A stretch of 49,705 bases of DNA from Bartonella tribocorum (GTDB taxonomy: Bacteria > Pseudomonadota > Alphaproteobacteria > Rhizobiales > Rhizobiaceae), in the NCBI RefSeq assembly GCF_002778015.1, contig NZ_NJPP01000011.1, positions 1 through 49,705 of the forward strand. The letters run 5' to 3'. Each line of letters begins with the position of its first letter. Position 1 is the first letter of the stretch. Below, in pieces: positions 10,489 through 20,463 of this stretch. The notes beneath the pieces are model-generated. The model had not been told where the DNA came from, did not search any database, and was given only the letters and a program-made list of their open reading frames with translations. The translations under genes were made by a program, and so were the position numbers.

Positions 10489-11964
10489 CTAAACTAAATT
10501 GTTCCATATACGTCCATCACCTTCCATGAGGATCATCGAAGCAGGAGGCCCCCATGAACCAGCCTTATAACCATGAACAGGCTGTTTTATTGCTTCCCAT
10601 CCCTCAATGATTGGATCAATCCAACGCCAAGCAGCCTCAACTTCATCACGACGCATAAAGAGTGTTTGATCTCCACGAATAACGTCCATCAATAAACGCT
10701 CATAAGCATCAGGGTTACGTTCAGAAAAAGCAGAGGCAAAACTCATATCTAATGGCGTATAACGAAACCGCACGCCGCCATAACTTGGATCCTTAATCAT
10801 CAACCATTGTTTTACTCCTTCATCCGGTTGGAGACGAATAACAAGCCGATTAGAAAAAATCTCATCCGAATCTACATCAAAAATATTATGAGGTATGGGT
10901 TTAAAAACAACAACAATTTCAGACATACGCGTGAACATGCGCTTGCCTGTTCTTAAATAAAAAGGCGTATTGGCCCAACGCCAGTTATCAATCTTAACCT
11001 TAAGTGCAACGAATGTTTCGCTCCCACTCTCCTCTTTTCCAAGATCATCAAGATAAGAATCTACAGAAACACCATTTGATAGACCAGCAAGATACTGCCC
11101 ACGCACTGTGTTCTGCTCTACATTATGCACATCAAGAGATGTTAAAGAGTTCAAAACTTTAAGTTTTTCATCACGCACAGCATTGGCACTATTGATAAAG
11201 GGTATTTCCATCGCAACCAAACAAAGCAGCTGCAGTATATGGTTTTGAACCATATCGCGTAGAGCACCAGTATTCTCATAATATTCTGTACGTCCCTCCA
11301 ATCCTAAAGATTCAGCAACGGTTATCTGAACATGATCAATATAGTTGGAGTTCCATAGTGGTTCATAAAGTGTATTCACAAATCGCAATGCCATTAAATT
11401 TTGAACAATTTCCTTCCCAAGATAATGATCAATGCGGAATATCTGTTCTTCATTAAAAACACTAGCAAATGCATCATTAAGCGATACAGCTGTTTTTGCA
11501 TCACAACCAATTGGTTTTTCAATGATAATTCGTGTTTGCGGTGTGACCAAATTACTTTTCCCCAATTTCATCGCAATATCAGCAAAAAGTGACGAACCAA
11601 CAGCCAAATAAAAAGCACGAATATCCGCTGAATCTTCTGACAAAAAGAGAGCTAAATCTTCCCACCCTCGGTTTGAGGAAACATCAACAGAAACATAACT
11701 TAAACGTGCAAGAAAACGATGGAGTTCAGTTGAATTAAGATCTTTTGGATCGATATATTTTTCTAAACAAGCTTGGACAAAACTTTGATATTCTTCACGA
11801 CTTAAGGAAATGCGCGAAACGCCAATGATACGTGTTGGCTCACTAAATTGCCCAATACACTGACAATGATAGAGAGCAGGCAAAAGTTTGCGTGAGGCCA
11901 GATCACCATTGCCGCCAAAAACAATACAATCAAAGGAAGAAACCGGAATAATTTTACGCACCAT
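10489..11964 (-). CDS. zwf: Glucose-6-phosphate 1-dehydrogenase
   Basis: The 491-residue enzyme oxidises glucose-6-phosphate to 6-phosphogluconolactone with NADP. The Rossmann motif VFGGNGDLASRKLLPALY is at residues 15-32, EKPIGCDAKTA near 150-160, and the active-site signature RIDHYLGKE, with the catalytic His, near 178-186. It is the first gene of zwf-pgl-edd, which together converts glucose-6-phosphate to KDPG and supplies NADPH. The ATG at 11962-11964 is the only suitable start. The upstream gap of about 120 bp should hold the operon promoter. Confidence 0.96.
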   Translation of the reverse strand: MVRKIIPVSSFDCIVFGGNGDLASRKLLPALYHCQCIGQFSEPTRIIGVSRISLSREEYQSFVQACLEKYIDPKDLNSTELHRFLARLSYVSVDVSSNRGWEDLALFLSEDSADIRAFYLAVGSSLFADIAMKLGKSNLVTPQTRIIIEKPIGCDAKTAVSLNDAFASVFNEEQIFRIDHYLGKEIVQNLMALRFVNTLYEPLWNSNYIDHVQITVAESLGLEGRTEYYENTGALRDMVQNHILQLLCLVAMEIPFINSANAVRDEKLKVLNSLTSLDVHNVEQNTVRGQYLAGLSNGVSVDSYLDDLGKEESGSETFVALKVKIDNWRWANTPFYLRTGKRMFTRMSEIVVVFKPIPHNIFDVDSDEIFSNRLVIRLQPDEGVKQWLMIKDPSYGGVRFRYTPLDMSFASAFSERNPDAYERLLMDVIRGDQTLFMRRDEVEAAWRWIDPIIEGWEAIKQPVHGYKAGSWGPPASMILMEGDGRIWNNLV

Positions 11965-12084
11965 GAACTTATTTATTTTTCTATTCGATTATAAAATTCC
12001 ACATTACTTATAAAAGCTTCCATTATTAAAGCAGATAGATACTAAATAAGCCATTAATTTTCTTCACTTCAATCAATGTTTCTA

Positions 12085-13368
12085 TTAAAGGCGATCCATT
12101 AAAGAAAACCAACGCATTGCTAAAAATATAAGCGGATAACGCAAAACACTTCCTCCCGGAAAGGATGAAATCTTTAAGTCCTGAAAATGGGCAAAACGTT
12201 CATGATTCCCAGTCAACCATTCTGCGTATAATTTTCCCATAAAAGGAGCAAGCATAACGCCATGCCCTGAATATCCCCCACAATAAGTCATCCTTGAGAA
12301 AAGTTGGCGAACATAAGGCATACGTTCAACCGTAATAGCAACCGTCGCCCCCCAACGATGGGTCAAATTAACAGAGCGTAATTGAGGATAAATCTCAGAA
12401 ATTTGCCGTTTTATACGTGTATCTAAATCTGCAGGATTCTTATTATTGTAACTTTCTACACCCCCAAATAAGAGACGATTATCAATACTTTTGCGAAAAT
12501 AGCGAACCATAAAACGGGAATCGTCAACCGATTCACCCCCCATGAGAATTGAACTGTTCTTTGATAAAGGTTCCGTTGCGCCAATATAAGAGCGAATAGA
12601 AACAATATTTTTCTGAACAAAACGCTGAAGCCCAAGTTTGTATCCATTCGTTGCGAGTAAAACATGCTCTGCTGTTATACTCCCTTGTTCTGTTATCACT
12701 TTCCAATGAGCCCCATTTCTCTTCACGGTTGCCACTTGTGTCTTCTCATAAAGCTTAACACCAGCATCTTTAGCTCTTTTTGCCAACCCAACAATCAATT
12801 TTAAGGGATTTATATGGCCGGTATCCACATCATAAATACCACCACAATAAAAAGACGATCCAAGTCGCTCAGATGTTTCAGCCCTATCCATAAAAGTAAG
12901 CGCGTGATAGCCATAACGCTGCATTGCCTCAATATGCCGTTGATAAGAGAGAAGCACTCGTCTTTTATGGGTGACAGAAAGCTGTCCTCTTATCAAATCA
13001 CATTGAAAATCTGGCATCGCGCATAAAGATAAAATATCTCTTTTAGCTTCTTCTGCTAAATCAAACAGCACTTTACTGCGCTCAAAACCATATTTTTTCT
13101 CTAATGTTTCGACCCATTGCCGTTGCCCCGTTCCCAGTTGTCCACCATTGCGTCCTGAAGCACCATCACCAAAACGTGATGCTTCACATAAAACAACATC
13201 CACTCCAGCATTCGCTAAATGATAAGCAGCTGAAAGCCCCGTCAATCCACCTCCAATAATGACCACATCGCACTTTCTATCTTTACAACAAGAAGGATAA
13301 GAGGGGCGTTCTTTTAAAGTATCTTCATACCAAGAAATTCCTGGAGAAATTGAATTAGAGCCAATCAT
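12085..13368 (-). CDS. FAD-dependent oxidoreductase, gamma-glutamylputrescine oxidase-like
   Basis: The product is a DAO-family flavoprotein of about 427 residues. The dinucleotide-binding motif DVVIIGGGLTGLSAAYHLANAGVD-like region near residues 35-55 is intact, and YCGGYSGHGVMLAPFMGKL near the C-terminus is the second FAD contact typical of PuuB/OrdL proteins. A TTG at 13383 would extend the frame by five residues and overlap the upstream stop. I prefer the ATG at 13366-13368, which has a GAGG ribosome site and leaves an 11-bp gap. It follows a puuA-like synthetase gene, so a polyamine-catabolic oxidase is likely. Specificity is not proven; D-amino-acid or sarcosine oxidation is the alternative. 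Confidence 0.82.
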   Translation of the reverse strand: MIGSNSISPGISWYEDTLKERPSYPSCCKDRKCDVVIIGGGLTGLSAAYHLANAGVDVVLCEASRFGDGASGRNGGQLGTGQRQWVETLEKKYGFERSKVLFDLAEEAKRDILSLCAMPDFQCDLIRGQLSVTHKRRVLLSYQRHIEAMQRYGYHALTFMDRAETSERLGSSFYCGGIYDVDTGHINPLKLIVGLAKRAKDAGVKLYEKTQVATVKRNGAHWKVITEQGSITAEHVLLATNGYKLGLQRFVQKNIVSIRSYIGATEPLSKNSSILMGGESVDDSRFMVRYFRKSIDNRLLFGGVESYNNKNPADLDTRIKRQISEIYPQLRSVNLTHRWGATVAITVERMPYVRQLFSRMTYCGGYSGHGVMLAPFMGKLYAEWLTGNHERFAHFQDLKISSFPGGSVLRYPLIFLAMRWFSLMDRL

Positions 13369-13379
13369 CGTGATAAACC

Positions 13380-14807
13380 TCAAACGTTAAGCAAGAGATA
13401 TTCGCGCTCCCACGGGCTAATCACTTCCATAAAGGTTTCAAACTCTTGTCGTTTGATTGCAGCATAAGTACTAACAAACACATCTCCTAGAATAGCACGT
13501 ATTTCTGTATCTTGTTCAAATAAATTAACTGCTTCAATAAGACCACGCGGTAACTCAATATTATCAGCATTTACATTATTTGTTGTTGGCTCATCCGGTT
13601 CAATTTTTTGCTGTAAACCAATGAGACCACACGCTAAAGAAGCTGCAAGGGCTAAATAAGGATTCGCATCTGATGAAGGAAGCCTATTCTCGACACGCCG
13701 CGCTTGAGGAGCAGAACGAGGGACACGAAATGCTGTGGTACGATTGTCATATCCCCATCGCAAATTAACAGGTGCTGAAACATCTGGCATAAGACGTCGG
13801 TAAGAATTTACATAAGGTGCAAGCATGACAAGCCCTCCCGCCATATGTCTTTGTAATCCACCAATAAAATGGCGAAAACAAATACTTTCTCCACCGTCTT
13901 CCTGCGTAAAAATATTCATACCTGTCTTTTTATTAACGACTGATTGGTGAATATGCATCGCAGAGCCCGGCTGTCCTTGAATGGGCTTAGCCATAAAAGT
14001 TGCATACATACTATGTTTAAGTGCTGCTTCACGAATTGTGCGTTTAAACATAAAAACTTGATCCGCCAATTCAATCGGATCGCCATGACGTAAATTGATT
14101 TCAAACTGGCCTGCCCCTTCCTCGTGAATAAGCGTATCAATCTCTAATCCTTGCGCTTCCGAAAAATGATAAATATCATCAATGAACTCATCAAATTCAT
14201 TCACACCGGCAATCGAATAGCCTTGTCCTCCACCAATTGAACGTCCAGAACGCCCAACGGGAGGAACTAAAGGATAATCAGGATCGGGATTTTTCTCTAC
14301 TAAATAGAACTCAATTTCTGGTGAAACAACCGGCTTTAGATCCATCTGCGTATAAAAGTTGACTACTTTTCGCAAAACATTTCGTGGTGTATAATCGACG
14401 ACCTGTCCATTTTGGTATACAAGATCACAAATCACCTGTGCTGTAGGAGCATCTTCCCATGGCACAATACTTAACGTAGATAAATCAGGCTCAAGACGCA
14501 GATCACCATCGGCTTTGGGATATTCAAAACCATGACCATCTTCAGGATAATCTCCTGAAATTGTTGCCATAAAAACTGCTGAAGGCAATGCTAGTGATGT
14601 TTCCGATGTAAATTTTTTAGAAAGCATCATCTTGCCACGCGGCACACCCGCTTGATCAGGTGTAATACACTCAATATCTTCTACATTCCGAAAAGAAAGC
14701 CATTGTAAAACTTGCTGCCAATTGCTTACACCACGTAAATTTTTAAGAAAACCAGCAACAGGCTTAGAACCCTTACTTTTTATTTGTTTACCATTTCTCA
14801 CAGCCAT
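13380..14807 (-). CDS. Glutamine synthetase family protein, gamma-glutamylputrescine synthetase-like
   Basis: The 475-residue protein carries the glutamine-synthetase catalytic fold. Metal and glutamate ligands are visible in SPEIEFYLVE, GAGQFEINLRHGDP, GSAMHIHQS and NLRWGYDNRTTAFRVP, and the C-terminal RVENRLPSSDANPYLALAA is typical of the PuuA/GlnA3-4 branch. True GlnA has the adenylylation-site Tyr in a different C-terminal context, not seen here. It likely ligates glutamate to putrescine or another amine with ATP, and the next gene would oxidise the product. The later steps (aldehyde dehydrogenase, gamma-glutamyl hydrolase) are not adjacent; an aldehyde dehydrogenase lies far away at 40.4 kb. 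Confidence 0.85.
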   Translation of the reverse strand: MAVRNGKQIKSKGSKPVAGFLKNLRGVSNWQQVLQWLSFRNVEDIECITPDQAGVPRGKMMLSKKFTSETSLALPSAVFMATISGDYPEDGHGFEYPKADGDLRLEPDLSTLSIVPWEDAPTAQVICDLVYQNGQVVDYTPRNVLRKVVNFYTQMDLKPVVSPEIEFYLVEKNPDPDYPLVPPVGRSGRSIGGGQGYSIAGVNEFDEFIDDIYHFSEAQGLEIDTLIHEEGAGQFEINLRHGDPIELADQVFMFKRTIREAALKHSMYATFMAKPIQGQPGSAMHIHQSVVNKKTGMNIFTQEDGGESICFRHFIGGLQRHMAGGLVMLAPYVNSYRRLMPDVSAPVNLRWGYDNRTTAFRVPRSAPQARRVENRLPSSDANPYLALAASLACGLIGLQQKIEPDEPTTNNVNADNIELPRGLIEAVNLFEQDTEIRAILGDVFVSTYAAIKRQEFETFMEVISPWEREYLLLNV

Positions 14808-15133
14808 AACACACCAACTTAAAACACAATCAAGCTCCGCTATTATGGTACCATCTCATGCATGAAAGTCACAAAAAAATTTTAATCAACTTAATTTTTA
14901 TAGAATATATAACGTCTATCAAAGCAAAATCGTTCTTATCATCATTCTAAGCTGTTGATTTTATCAAACATGATGGGAAAATGCTCCTATACGCGATACA
15001 TCGCGTGCTAATCTTCTTCTTATATAAGTGCAAACGATCGTGATCATAGCCCTTAACCTCTTGACAATATCGTTTGACAGCCAACAGTAAATTCGTAACC
15101 TTCAGCAACAAAAGGCGCATTTTAAGAAATTAG
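14808..15133. other. Upstream region of the puuA-like operon
   Basis: About 325 bp contains the promoter of the minus-strand synthetase/oxidase pair and the upstream flank of the decayed rhuM-like gene. No motif strong enough to name was seen. Confidence 0.45.
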
Positions 15134-16008
15134 ATGCTCCCTAAAAAATTAACCATTCGCAATAGCACTGTTGAATTTCTGATTTTCACTCAACAAGCTT
15201 GAGAAGATGGTATCGAAGTTCGCTATGAAAATGAGACAATCTGGCTTAGTAAAAAGCTTATGGTAGAGTTATTCAGCGTAGATGTACATACAATCAGTAA
15301 ACATTTAAAAAATATATTTGAAACTCAAGAATTATATGAAAACTCTGTTATCCGGATTTTCCGGATAACAGCTTCTGACTGCAAAAATTGTAATACTCAA
15401 TTTTATAACCTCAATGCCCTTATCGCTGTTGGATATCAGGTTAACTCCAAACGCGCAACACAATTTCGACAATGGGCGACACAAGTATTACGCGATTTTG
15501 CAATTAGAGGCTATGTCTTAGACAAAAAACGCCTTAAAAACGGACAAACTCTTAATTGCGCCAACGACACGCGATTTTTTCGCAAAGGTTTAGAATAAGT
15601 TGCATTTCGCTGTGCACGGACACACAGCAGCTGAACTAATTGCAAAGCGAGCAGACAGCAAAAAAACATATGGGCTTAGCAACGTGGGAGAATTCTCCAC
15701 ATGGTAAAATTGTAAAAACCGGCATTACTATTGCTAAAAACGATCTAACACAAGATAAACTTAAGCAGCTTGGCTTAATTGTGAACGCTTATCTTGATTT
15801 AACAGAGAGCCGCACTGAGCGAAAAATACCAATGATTATGGAAGATTGGGCAAAACAATTAGATAAGCTCCTCGAACGAGACGAACGGAATATTTTACAA
15901 AATGCTGGAACAATCACAACAAAAATTGCCAAAAACCATGCCGAAACTGAATTTGATAAAGAAATTAAAGCCCTTGAAAAACCTAGGCGTAAAAAAAGTG
16001 ATGACTAA
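15134..16008 (+). pseudogene. Decayed RhuM family virulence-associated protein gene
   Basis: All parts of a RhuM protein are present in order but not in one frame. The ATG at 15134 is followed by a TGA at codon 23 (15200-15202), then in the same frame the N-terminal motif YENETIWLSKKLMVELF. That is followed by FYNLNALIAVGYQVNSKRAT and FRQWATQVLRDFAIRGYVLD, up to a TAA at 15596. In the next frame comes NKLHFAVHGHTAAELIAKRA, then a shift at a seven-A run (15660-15666) into MGLATWENSPHGKIVK and MEDWAKQLDKLLER. The central segment (about 60 residues in intact members) seems missing. RhuM proteins are DNA-binding-like proteins of islands and phages with poorly known function. A clear pseudogene. 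Confidence 0.88.
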
Positions 16009-16209
16009 GCGCACGATCTGCTTGAATAAAGCTGTCTTAAGCACAGTGTATACTGACCAACGCTTCTAAGATATTAAATCGCAGCACTTTCCACAAATAT
16101 TTATATTGCACGTGACAACCCTCCCAGTATAAGCCAACAATCCTGCATTCATAGACGACAACGCCTCATTCCCACCTCAATTTCATCCCTCCCCAAACAT
16201 AGGATTGCG

Positions 16210-16243
16210 TTTTATTAAATACCCCATTTTATTAAATACCCCA
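16210..16243. repeat. 17-bp perfect tandem duplication at the MATE gene stop
   Basis: The unit TTTTATTAAATACCCCA occurs twice head to tail. The first copy provides the minus-strand stop of the MATE gene and the second encodes part of its final residues, so the duplication appears to have rewritten the C-terminus. Confidence 0.9.
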
Positions 16244-17543
16244 CACGCATATAATTAAAGAGAGAAACGATTAAGCTTGCACAAATCATGCCAAGCCAAT
16301 AGCCAATAAAGCCATATTCAAAAAAATGTGCCATGAGTGCGCCCCCAAATAAGCCTACCCCCCAATAGCTTATTGTGACAACAATAGTTAACCAAAACGT
16401 ATCAAGCAAGCCCACAAGTATGCCATTGAGCATAGCTCCTAAAGTACCAAAAGCAAAAGATAATAAGACGAATGGTAGCAACTCCCAAGATAAAACAACA
16501 ACGCGGACCTCAGCAATATCAAAAATGGTTGTAAGGATAAATTCATAAGAGAGATACACAATCCCTGATAAAAACAAAACATAAGCTACAGCAAAAACTG
16601 TGACACTCATACGCAACTGTTTTAGAGCCATATTATTCCCATCTGCTCTATACCACGCTGCTATTATCGCGGCTGCGCTGGCAATCCCTAAAGCCACCAC
16701 AGAAATAAGCATATCGAGACGCATTCCAATCGTATGGGCAGCCAAAGCTTGAACCCCTGAAGACGTAATCATGAATGCAATGACTGAAGGAAAGCCCTCT
16801 GCAATAAGAATACGGATACCAATGGGGAACCCTACAAGCAGCAATGTTATGATTCGTGAAATCTCAAACTTTGGTCTCCAATAATTACAGTGAAAGGAAT
16901 GAAAAGTAGAATTGCGAGCCAAAATGATTGCCACTGCCATAATAATCAAAATACGGATCAAACTACTCGCAATTCCAGCACCAAAGACACCTAATCCACT
17001 TGCAGGACCTATACCAAAAATAAGCGGCCAAGAGATAAGAAAGTTCACGAGGATAGCTGCAAGCATAATCCAAGTTAAGGGCTTGGGATGACCAATTGCT
17101 GAAAGTAATCCACGGCTATTCACATAAAGATAAAAAAACACCACCCCTATAGCAGCGCCACTATTATATTCCTGCGCTATATGAGCAATTGCCTCATCTT
17201 GTCCGAGAAGACACAAAATATTCTTCGTATTGAGTAAAATGATTACACTCATCATTCCAATCAAAAGAGAAAGCCATATTCCTTGATCAAACCATGCCTT
17301 CAGTGCATATTTATCTTGTCTGCGAAAGCTTTCCGCAAGTTTTGGTGCAACTGCGGTAATAATACCAAGACCCAACAACATAACAAAACTAAACAGACTT
17401 AGAGCCAACATTGTACCACTCAAAGCTTGAACGCCTAAATGTGCTACAAGTGCTGCATCTGTGAAAGAAATCATCATCTGCGAGATAAACCCAATAGCCA
17501 GAGGCATACCAAGAGAGAGCAATTGCTTCATCACAACAAACAT
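16215..17543 (-). CDS. MATE family multidrug efflux transporter
   Basis: The product of about 442 residues has twelve predicted membrane segments in two similar halves, as expected of MATE antiporters (NorM-like) that export cationic drugs using H+ or Na+. The first half shows GMPLAIGFISQMMISFTDAALVAHLG, typical of the NorM N-terminus, and a related pattern recurs at GFPIGIRILIAEGFPSVIAF in the second half. I place the start at the ATG at 17541-17543 because a GGAAGGA ribosome site lies ten bases before it; the frame stays open another 27 codons upstream to 17624 without support. The last residues lie in a tandem duplication. The gene stands alone at the edge of the accessory region. Confidence 0.88.
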   Translation of the reverse strand: MFVVMKQLLSLGMPLAIGFISQMMISFTDAALVAHLGVQALSGTMLALSLFSFVMLLGLGIITAVAPKLAESFRRQDKYALKAWFDQGIWLSLLIGMMSVIILLNTKNILCLLGQDEAIAHIAQEYNSGAAIGVVFFYLYVNSRGLLSAIGHPKPLTWIMLAAILVNFLISWPLIFGIGPASGLGVFGAGIASSLIRILIIMAVAIILARNSTFHSFHCNYWRPKFEISRIITLLLVGFPIGIRILIAEGFPSVIAFMITSSGVQALAAHTIGMRLDMLISVVALGIASAAAIIAAWYRADGNNMALKQLRMSVTVFAVAYVLFLSGIVYLSYEFILTTIFDIAEVRVVVLSWELLPFVLLSFAFGTLGAMLNGILVGLLDTFWLTIVVTISYWGVGLFGGALMAHFFEYGFIGYWLGMICASLIVSLFNYMRVGYLIKWGI

Positions 17544-18461
17544 TGTGAAATATCCTTCCCTATTGAAGAGCGGCCTAGCTCCTTTAAATAAAACGCTTTG
17601 ATTTTTTCCGTAAAGCCTTTCCATCGCAAATCTTGCATAAAGAATGCATAATGAGAATTCATTAAGCTAAGAGGAGATGACCAGTTCTGAGAAGTGCAAT
17701 GCACCTTTATTGTTTTTTTTGACTTCATGCCATGCGTTTTTTTGTACAATATTATACCCTCAAGCAGCTACAGTGGTTGATAAAATACCTCAGCACTCCT
17801 TTGTTCCTCTTGCACATCCATTTTCAGTATTTTCAATAAAACTTTTTGGTACTGCAAGTAATATATCTGTGCTAACCTCTGCTTACATACGTAAAAAATA
17901 AAGCAGACCGAGTCATCAGAAAATACAGGCACTAGCATTTTTACAATCCATTGTGCCTATACATAAATTTAAAAAGAGCGTTTATGATACAAACAGACAC
18001 CTCGATGCCCCACCGCTACGATCTAAAATTATGAAACTTTAGTTCAAAAACCAACGCACGATATTTTACAAATACAAGAGCACCCTTTAACACTCATTAA
18101 GAGAGCATTCTCTAACTATACGCACCATGTCCAAATCACAAAAACTATAAAGGCTTCATATGAACGATTACCCTCTCCCAAAATAATAATTTTTGGCCGC
18201 CTCCAAATCCAATCTGAAGCATTCATTTAACAACACATTAATATCATATCCTCTTGATATGTTCATTTGCAATATTTCTGGATAATAGCAGAACATTGAT
18301 TTATAATGATAATATAGCGTTATTCAACTTGAATGAAAATCCCAAATAACGTAAGATTCCCTCATTTCAAATCTGTTTATCTTGAATCAATAAAAACCAT
18401 TCCCTTGCATGTCATAAGCAGAGTTGGCGTGTGAGTAAAAACTATAGAAAAAAGGACAAAA
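17544..18461. other. Long gene-poor gap before the integrase remnant
   Basis: About 900 bp contains one 74-codon open frame (17677-17901, plus) that starts with a weak context and resembles no family known to me. The last ~130 bp before 18462 are similar to the sequences in front of the other two integrase remnants in this window, including the shared block around CCATTCCCTTGCATGTCATA. The rest shows nothing recognisable. Confidence 0.5.
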
Positions 18462-18910
18462 ATGGCTCTTATAAACCGTCTTAAGTGCTAAGGGCTGTCA
18501 CAACATTGGGGGCTGGCAAAGTGTGTGATGGTGCTTGCTTTCTTCTTCATAAGCGTAAAGATGGGAGTGCTCAGTGGCTTTATCGTTATACCATTCACGG
18601 GTGCCGTTTTGAGATGAGCTTGGGTGCGTTGCGAGATGTTTCTTTAAACAAGCCCGTGAATGTGCAACTGGATGGTGTTCTGTTTTACGTGAGGGCCGTA
18701 CCCCCATTAAAGAATGCAATAAACAAAAGCGTGAAGCAATCTCTATTATTTAACAGATATCACTTTGGATGCTTTTGAAAGCCGTAAAGCTGGATTAAAA
18801 ATGATGGTAAAGATGGACGCTGGTTTGCGCCTTTACGGCGTTATATTCTCTCCCAATTAGACTGTCTGCCGGTTTCAGAAATAGCAGAACAATCATTTGG
18901 CGCATTCAAA
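18462..18910 (+). pseudogene. Decayed tyrosine integrase, N-terminal part (copy A)
   Basis: The reading starts MALINRLKC, meets a TAA, then continues in the next frame with GAGKVCDGACFLLHKRKDGS, AQWLYRYTIHG and MSLGALRDVSLN. After further shifts it reads AFESRKAGLK and WFAPLRRYILSQL. This is the arm-binding (DUF4102) and early core-binding region of P4-type phage/island integrases. The catalytic domain with the R-H-R-Y residues is absent. At least three frameshifts and one stop make it a clear pseudogene. It marks the left edge of the accessory block and is the best preserved of three copies in the window. Confidence 0.88.
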
Positions 18911-19046
18911 TCGATAAGCATCTCTCCTGAAAACAATGGACAGCTATTAATTTCGACTAAATCCATATAAGATGACCCACACACTATTTTTTCCTGTGTC
19001 TTTATGTAAGTCATAGGCAGGGCCCTATTCAACTGTATCTTCACCC

Positions 19047-20277
19047 TCAACCCCTCTCATATTTTATTAACTTTTTATCCGTATAAAGCCAGGCCAAATT
19101 AAGCGGGATAACGAAACATATACAAAGTAAAGCGAAACAAAAAGCTGCTTCTATACAAACACTCTTCGCCAACCAACCAATCAACACAAGCGCTAAAATA
19201 CCAAAAATACGTGCAAGAAAACTAACAATGGATAAAACCGTATTTGCATTCTTTTGTTGAATATGTTTAAAAAATTCTGCTTCAAACTGCATCATAGGGA
19301 CAGAAAAAAACTGTGAAATACAGTGAATAAAATAATGGGGCCCAACTGTTTGCAACGAGGAGCAGAGCAAGCATAATAACAGCACTCAGGACGAGTGAGC
19401 ACAAAGTTATCGCCATAGGAGCGTATTTTTGCATAAGATATTTAATTACAAAGCGATTAAATAAGTATTTTACGAGAGTATAAGACACAAAGCACAGGCC
19501 AAGAATAAGAATTTTAGTCTTTCCTGTTGCATTGTCTAATATTCCTGTTTGTCCCAAAATAAAAGATTGCCAAAAATGAAATATTGGCTGCAATGCAGCA
19601 ACAATAAAACCACATATCAATATATAATATAACCCGATTTTTGAGGTAACCAAATAAGTAAAAGCTTCTGTTGCATGCAACAAAGAACCCGAGTCCGTTG
19701 ACTGACTACCCGAAACGGATGCAATACCGATCCCCCTCACTCGACTAAAAAAGAATACAAGCACGAGAAACCCGAAAGAACAAAAATAATATGCCGACTG
19801 ATAATTATCCATACACAAAACAATAAGAACACCTAGCGCACCAGCAACCATATTCATAAATGCCGTTAGTTCCCGCTTATAGGCGTTTACTTTGTGGTAG
19901 ATCAAACTACCCTTGTAACCACCACCGTCGATTAAGCCTTTAATCCATGTGCTATCAGCGCCAGAAAATAAAGCAAAGCCTAAAGCATAAATAATTTCTG
20001 CCGGAATTAAGACAGAAAGATTAGGCGCGTAAATACATAAAAAGAAACATGATAAGATAACATTTTGTTTAACGCCGATTTTATCTCCTAAAATCCCACA
20101 AGGCACTTCAAAAATACAAATAGCCACGCTAAACACAATTTGCAACAAAGCTAACTGTGCTATACTAACGCCCATAGACAATAAAAAGAAAGCATGGAAG
20201 GAACCTGTAATCAGTCGCATCCCGCTCATTACCGCACAGCCATAAAGCAACTTTTTAACTTCGTAATCTATCGTCAT
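19047..20277 (-). pseudogene. MFS transporter, split by a frameshift in a poly-T run
   Basis: The two halves of one major-facilitator protein lie in different frames. The N-terminal ~330 residues hold MTIDYEVKKLLYGCAVMSGM and the MFS loop FEVPCGILGDKIGVKQNV, where motif A lies between segments 2 and 3. They run into a stop just after SLYFTVFFCPYDAV. The C-terminal part resumes in the other frame at FFSVPMMQFEAEFFKHIQQ and ends at 19047. The shift falls at a run of seven A/T (19304-19310). Correcting one base restores about 410 residues with twelve membrane segments. The ATG at 20275-20277 has a GGGG ribosome site at proper spacing. It lies just downstream of a small peptide gene and a hairpin, suggesting a role as a dedicated exporter. 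Confidence 0.78.
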
Positions 20278-20296
20278 TAACATCCCCAAAAACTAT

Positions 20297-20326
20297 AAAG
20301 CTGGCAGTTTTTTTGCCGCCAGCTTT
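20297..20326 (-). terminator. Hairpin between the peptide gene and the MFS gene
   Basis: A perfect 9-bp stem (AAAGCTGGC / GCCAGCTTT) with a 12-nt A-rich loop lies between the stop of the small peptide frame and the MFS start. It is followed after a few bases by TTTTT on the minus strand. It could be a partial terminator (attenuator) giving more peptide than exporter mRNA, as in many peptide-exporter operons. The attenuation role is inference. Confidence 0.6.
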
Positions 20327-20333
20327 GTATATT

Positions 20334-20463
20334 TTAAAATCTCAATTCGCCAATGGCACCTCGAGCAGCCACCTCCTGCTCACTTACTCGGGCTTTGAAT
20401 GCTGCAACATCAACACGCTTAATTTTATTTTTTCAGTGGGTTATACATATTTTTAGTTTTCAT
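20334..20463 (-). pseudogene. Small peptide gene (about 42 residues), frame broken at a six-A run
   Basis: The ATG at 20461-20463 starts MKTKNMYNPLKK and then stops. Removing one A from the A6 run (20428-20433) gives an open frame of 42 residues continuing NKIKRVDVAAFKARVSEQEV and ending AARGAIGELRF. The layout (short, polar, Lys-rich start, small residues near the end, directly before an exporter gene) resembles precursor peptides of ribosomally made, modified peptides. No known RiPP leader family is recognised. It could instead be a decayed fragment of something larger. Confidence 0.45.

Noticed and set aside
13380..14807. Annotation as the housekeeping glutamine synthetase glnA
   Set aside because: Motifs and the neighbouring oxidase fit the PuuA branch, and the GlnA adenylylation-site context is not seen.
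17677..17901. A 74-codon open frame on the plus strand
   Set aside because: The start context is weak, the composition is not clearly protein-like, and it lies in a gap rich in short chance frames.
18841..19050. A 69-codon minus-strand frame
   Set aside because: It runs opposite the better supported integrase remnant and the end of the MFS gene, with no recognisable motif.
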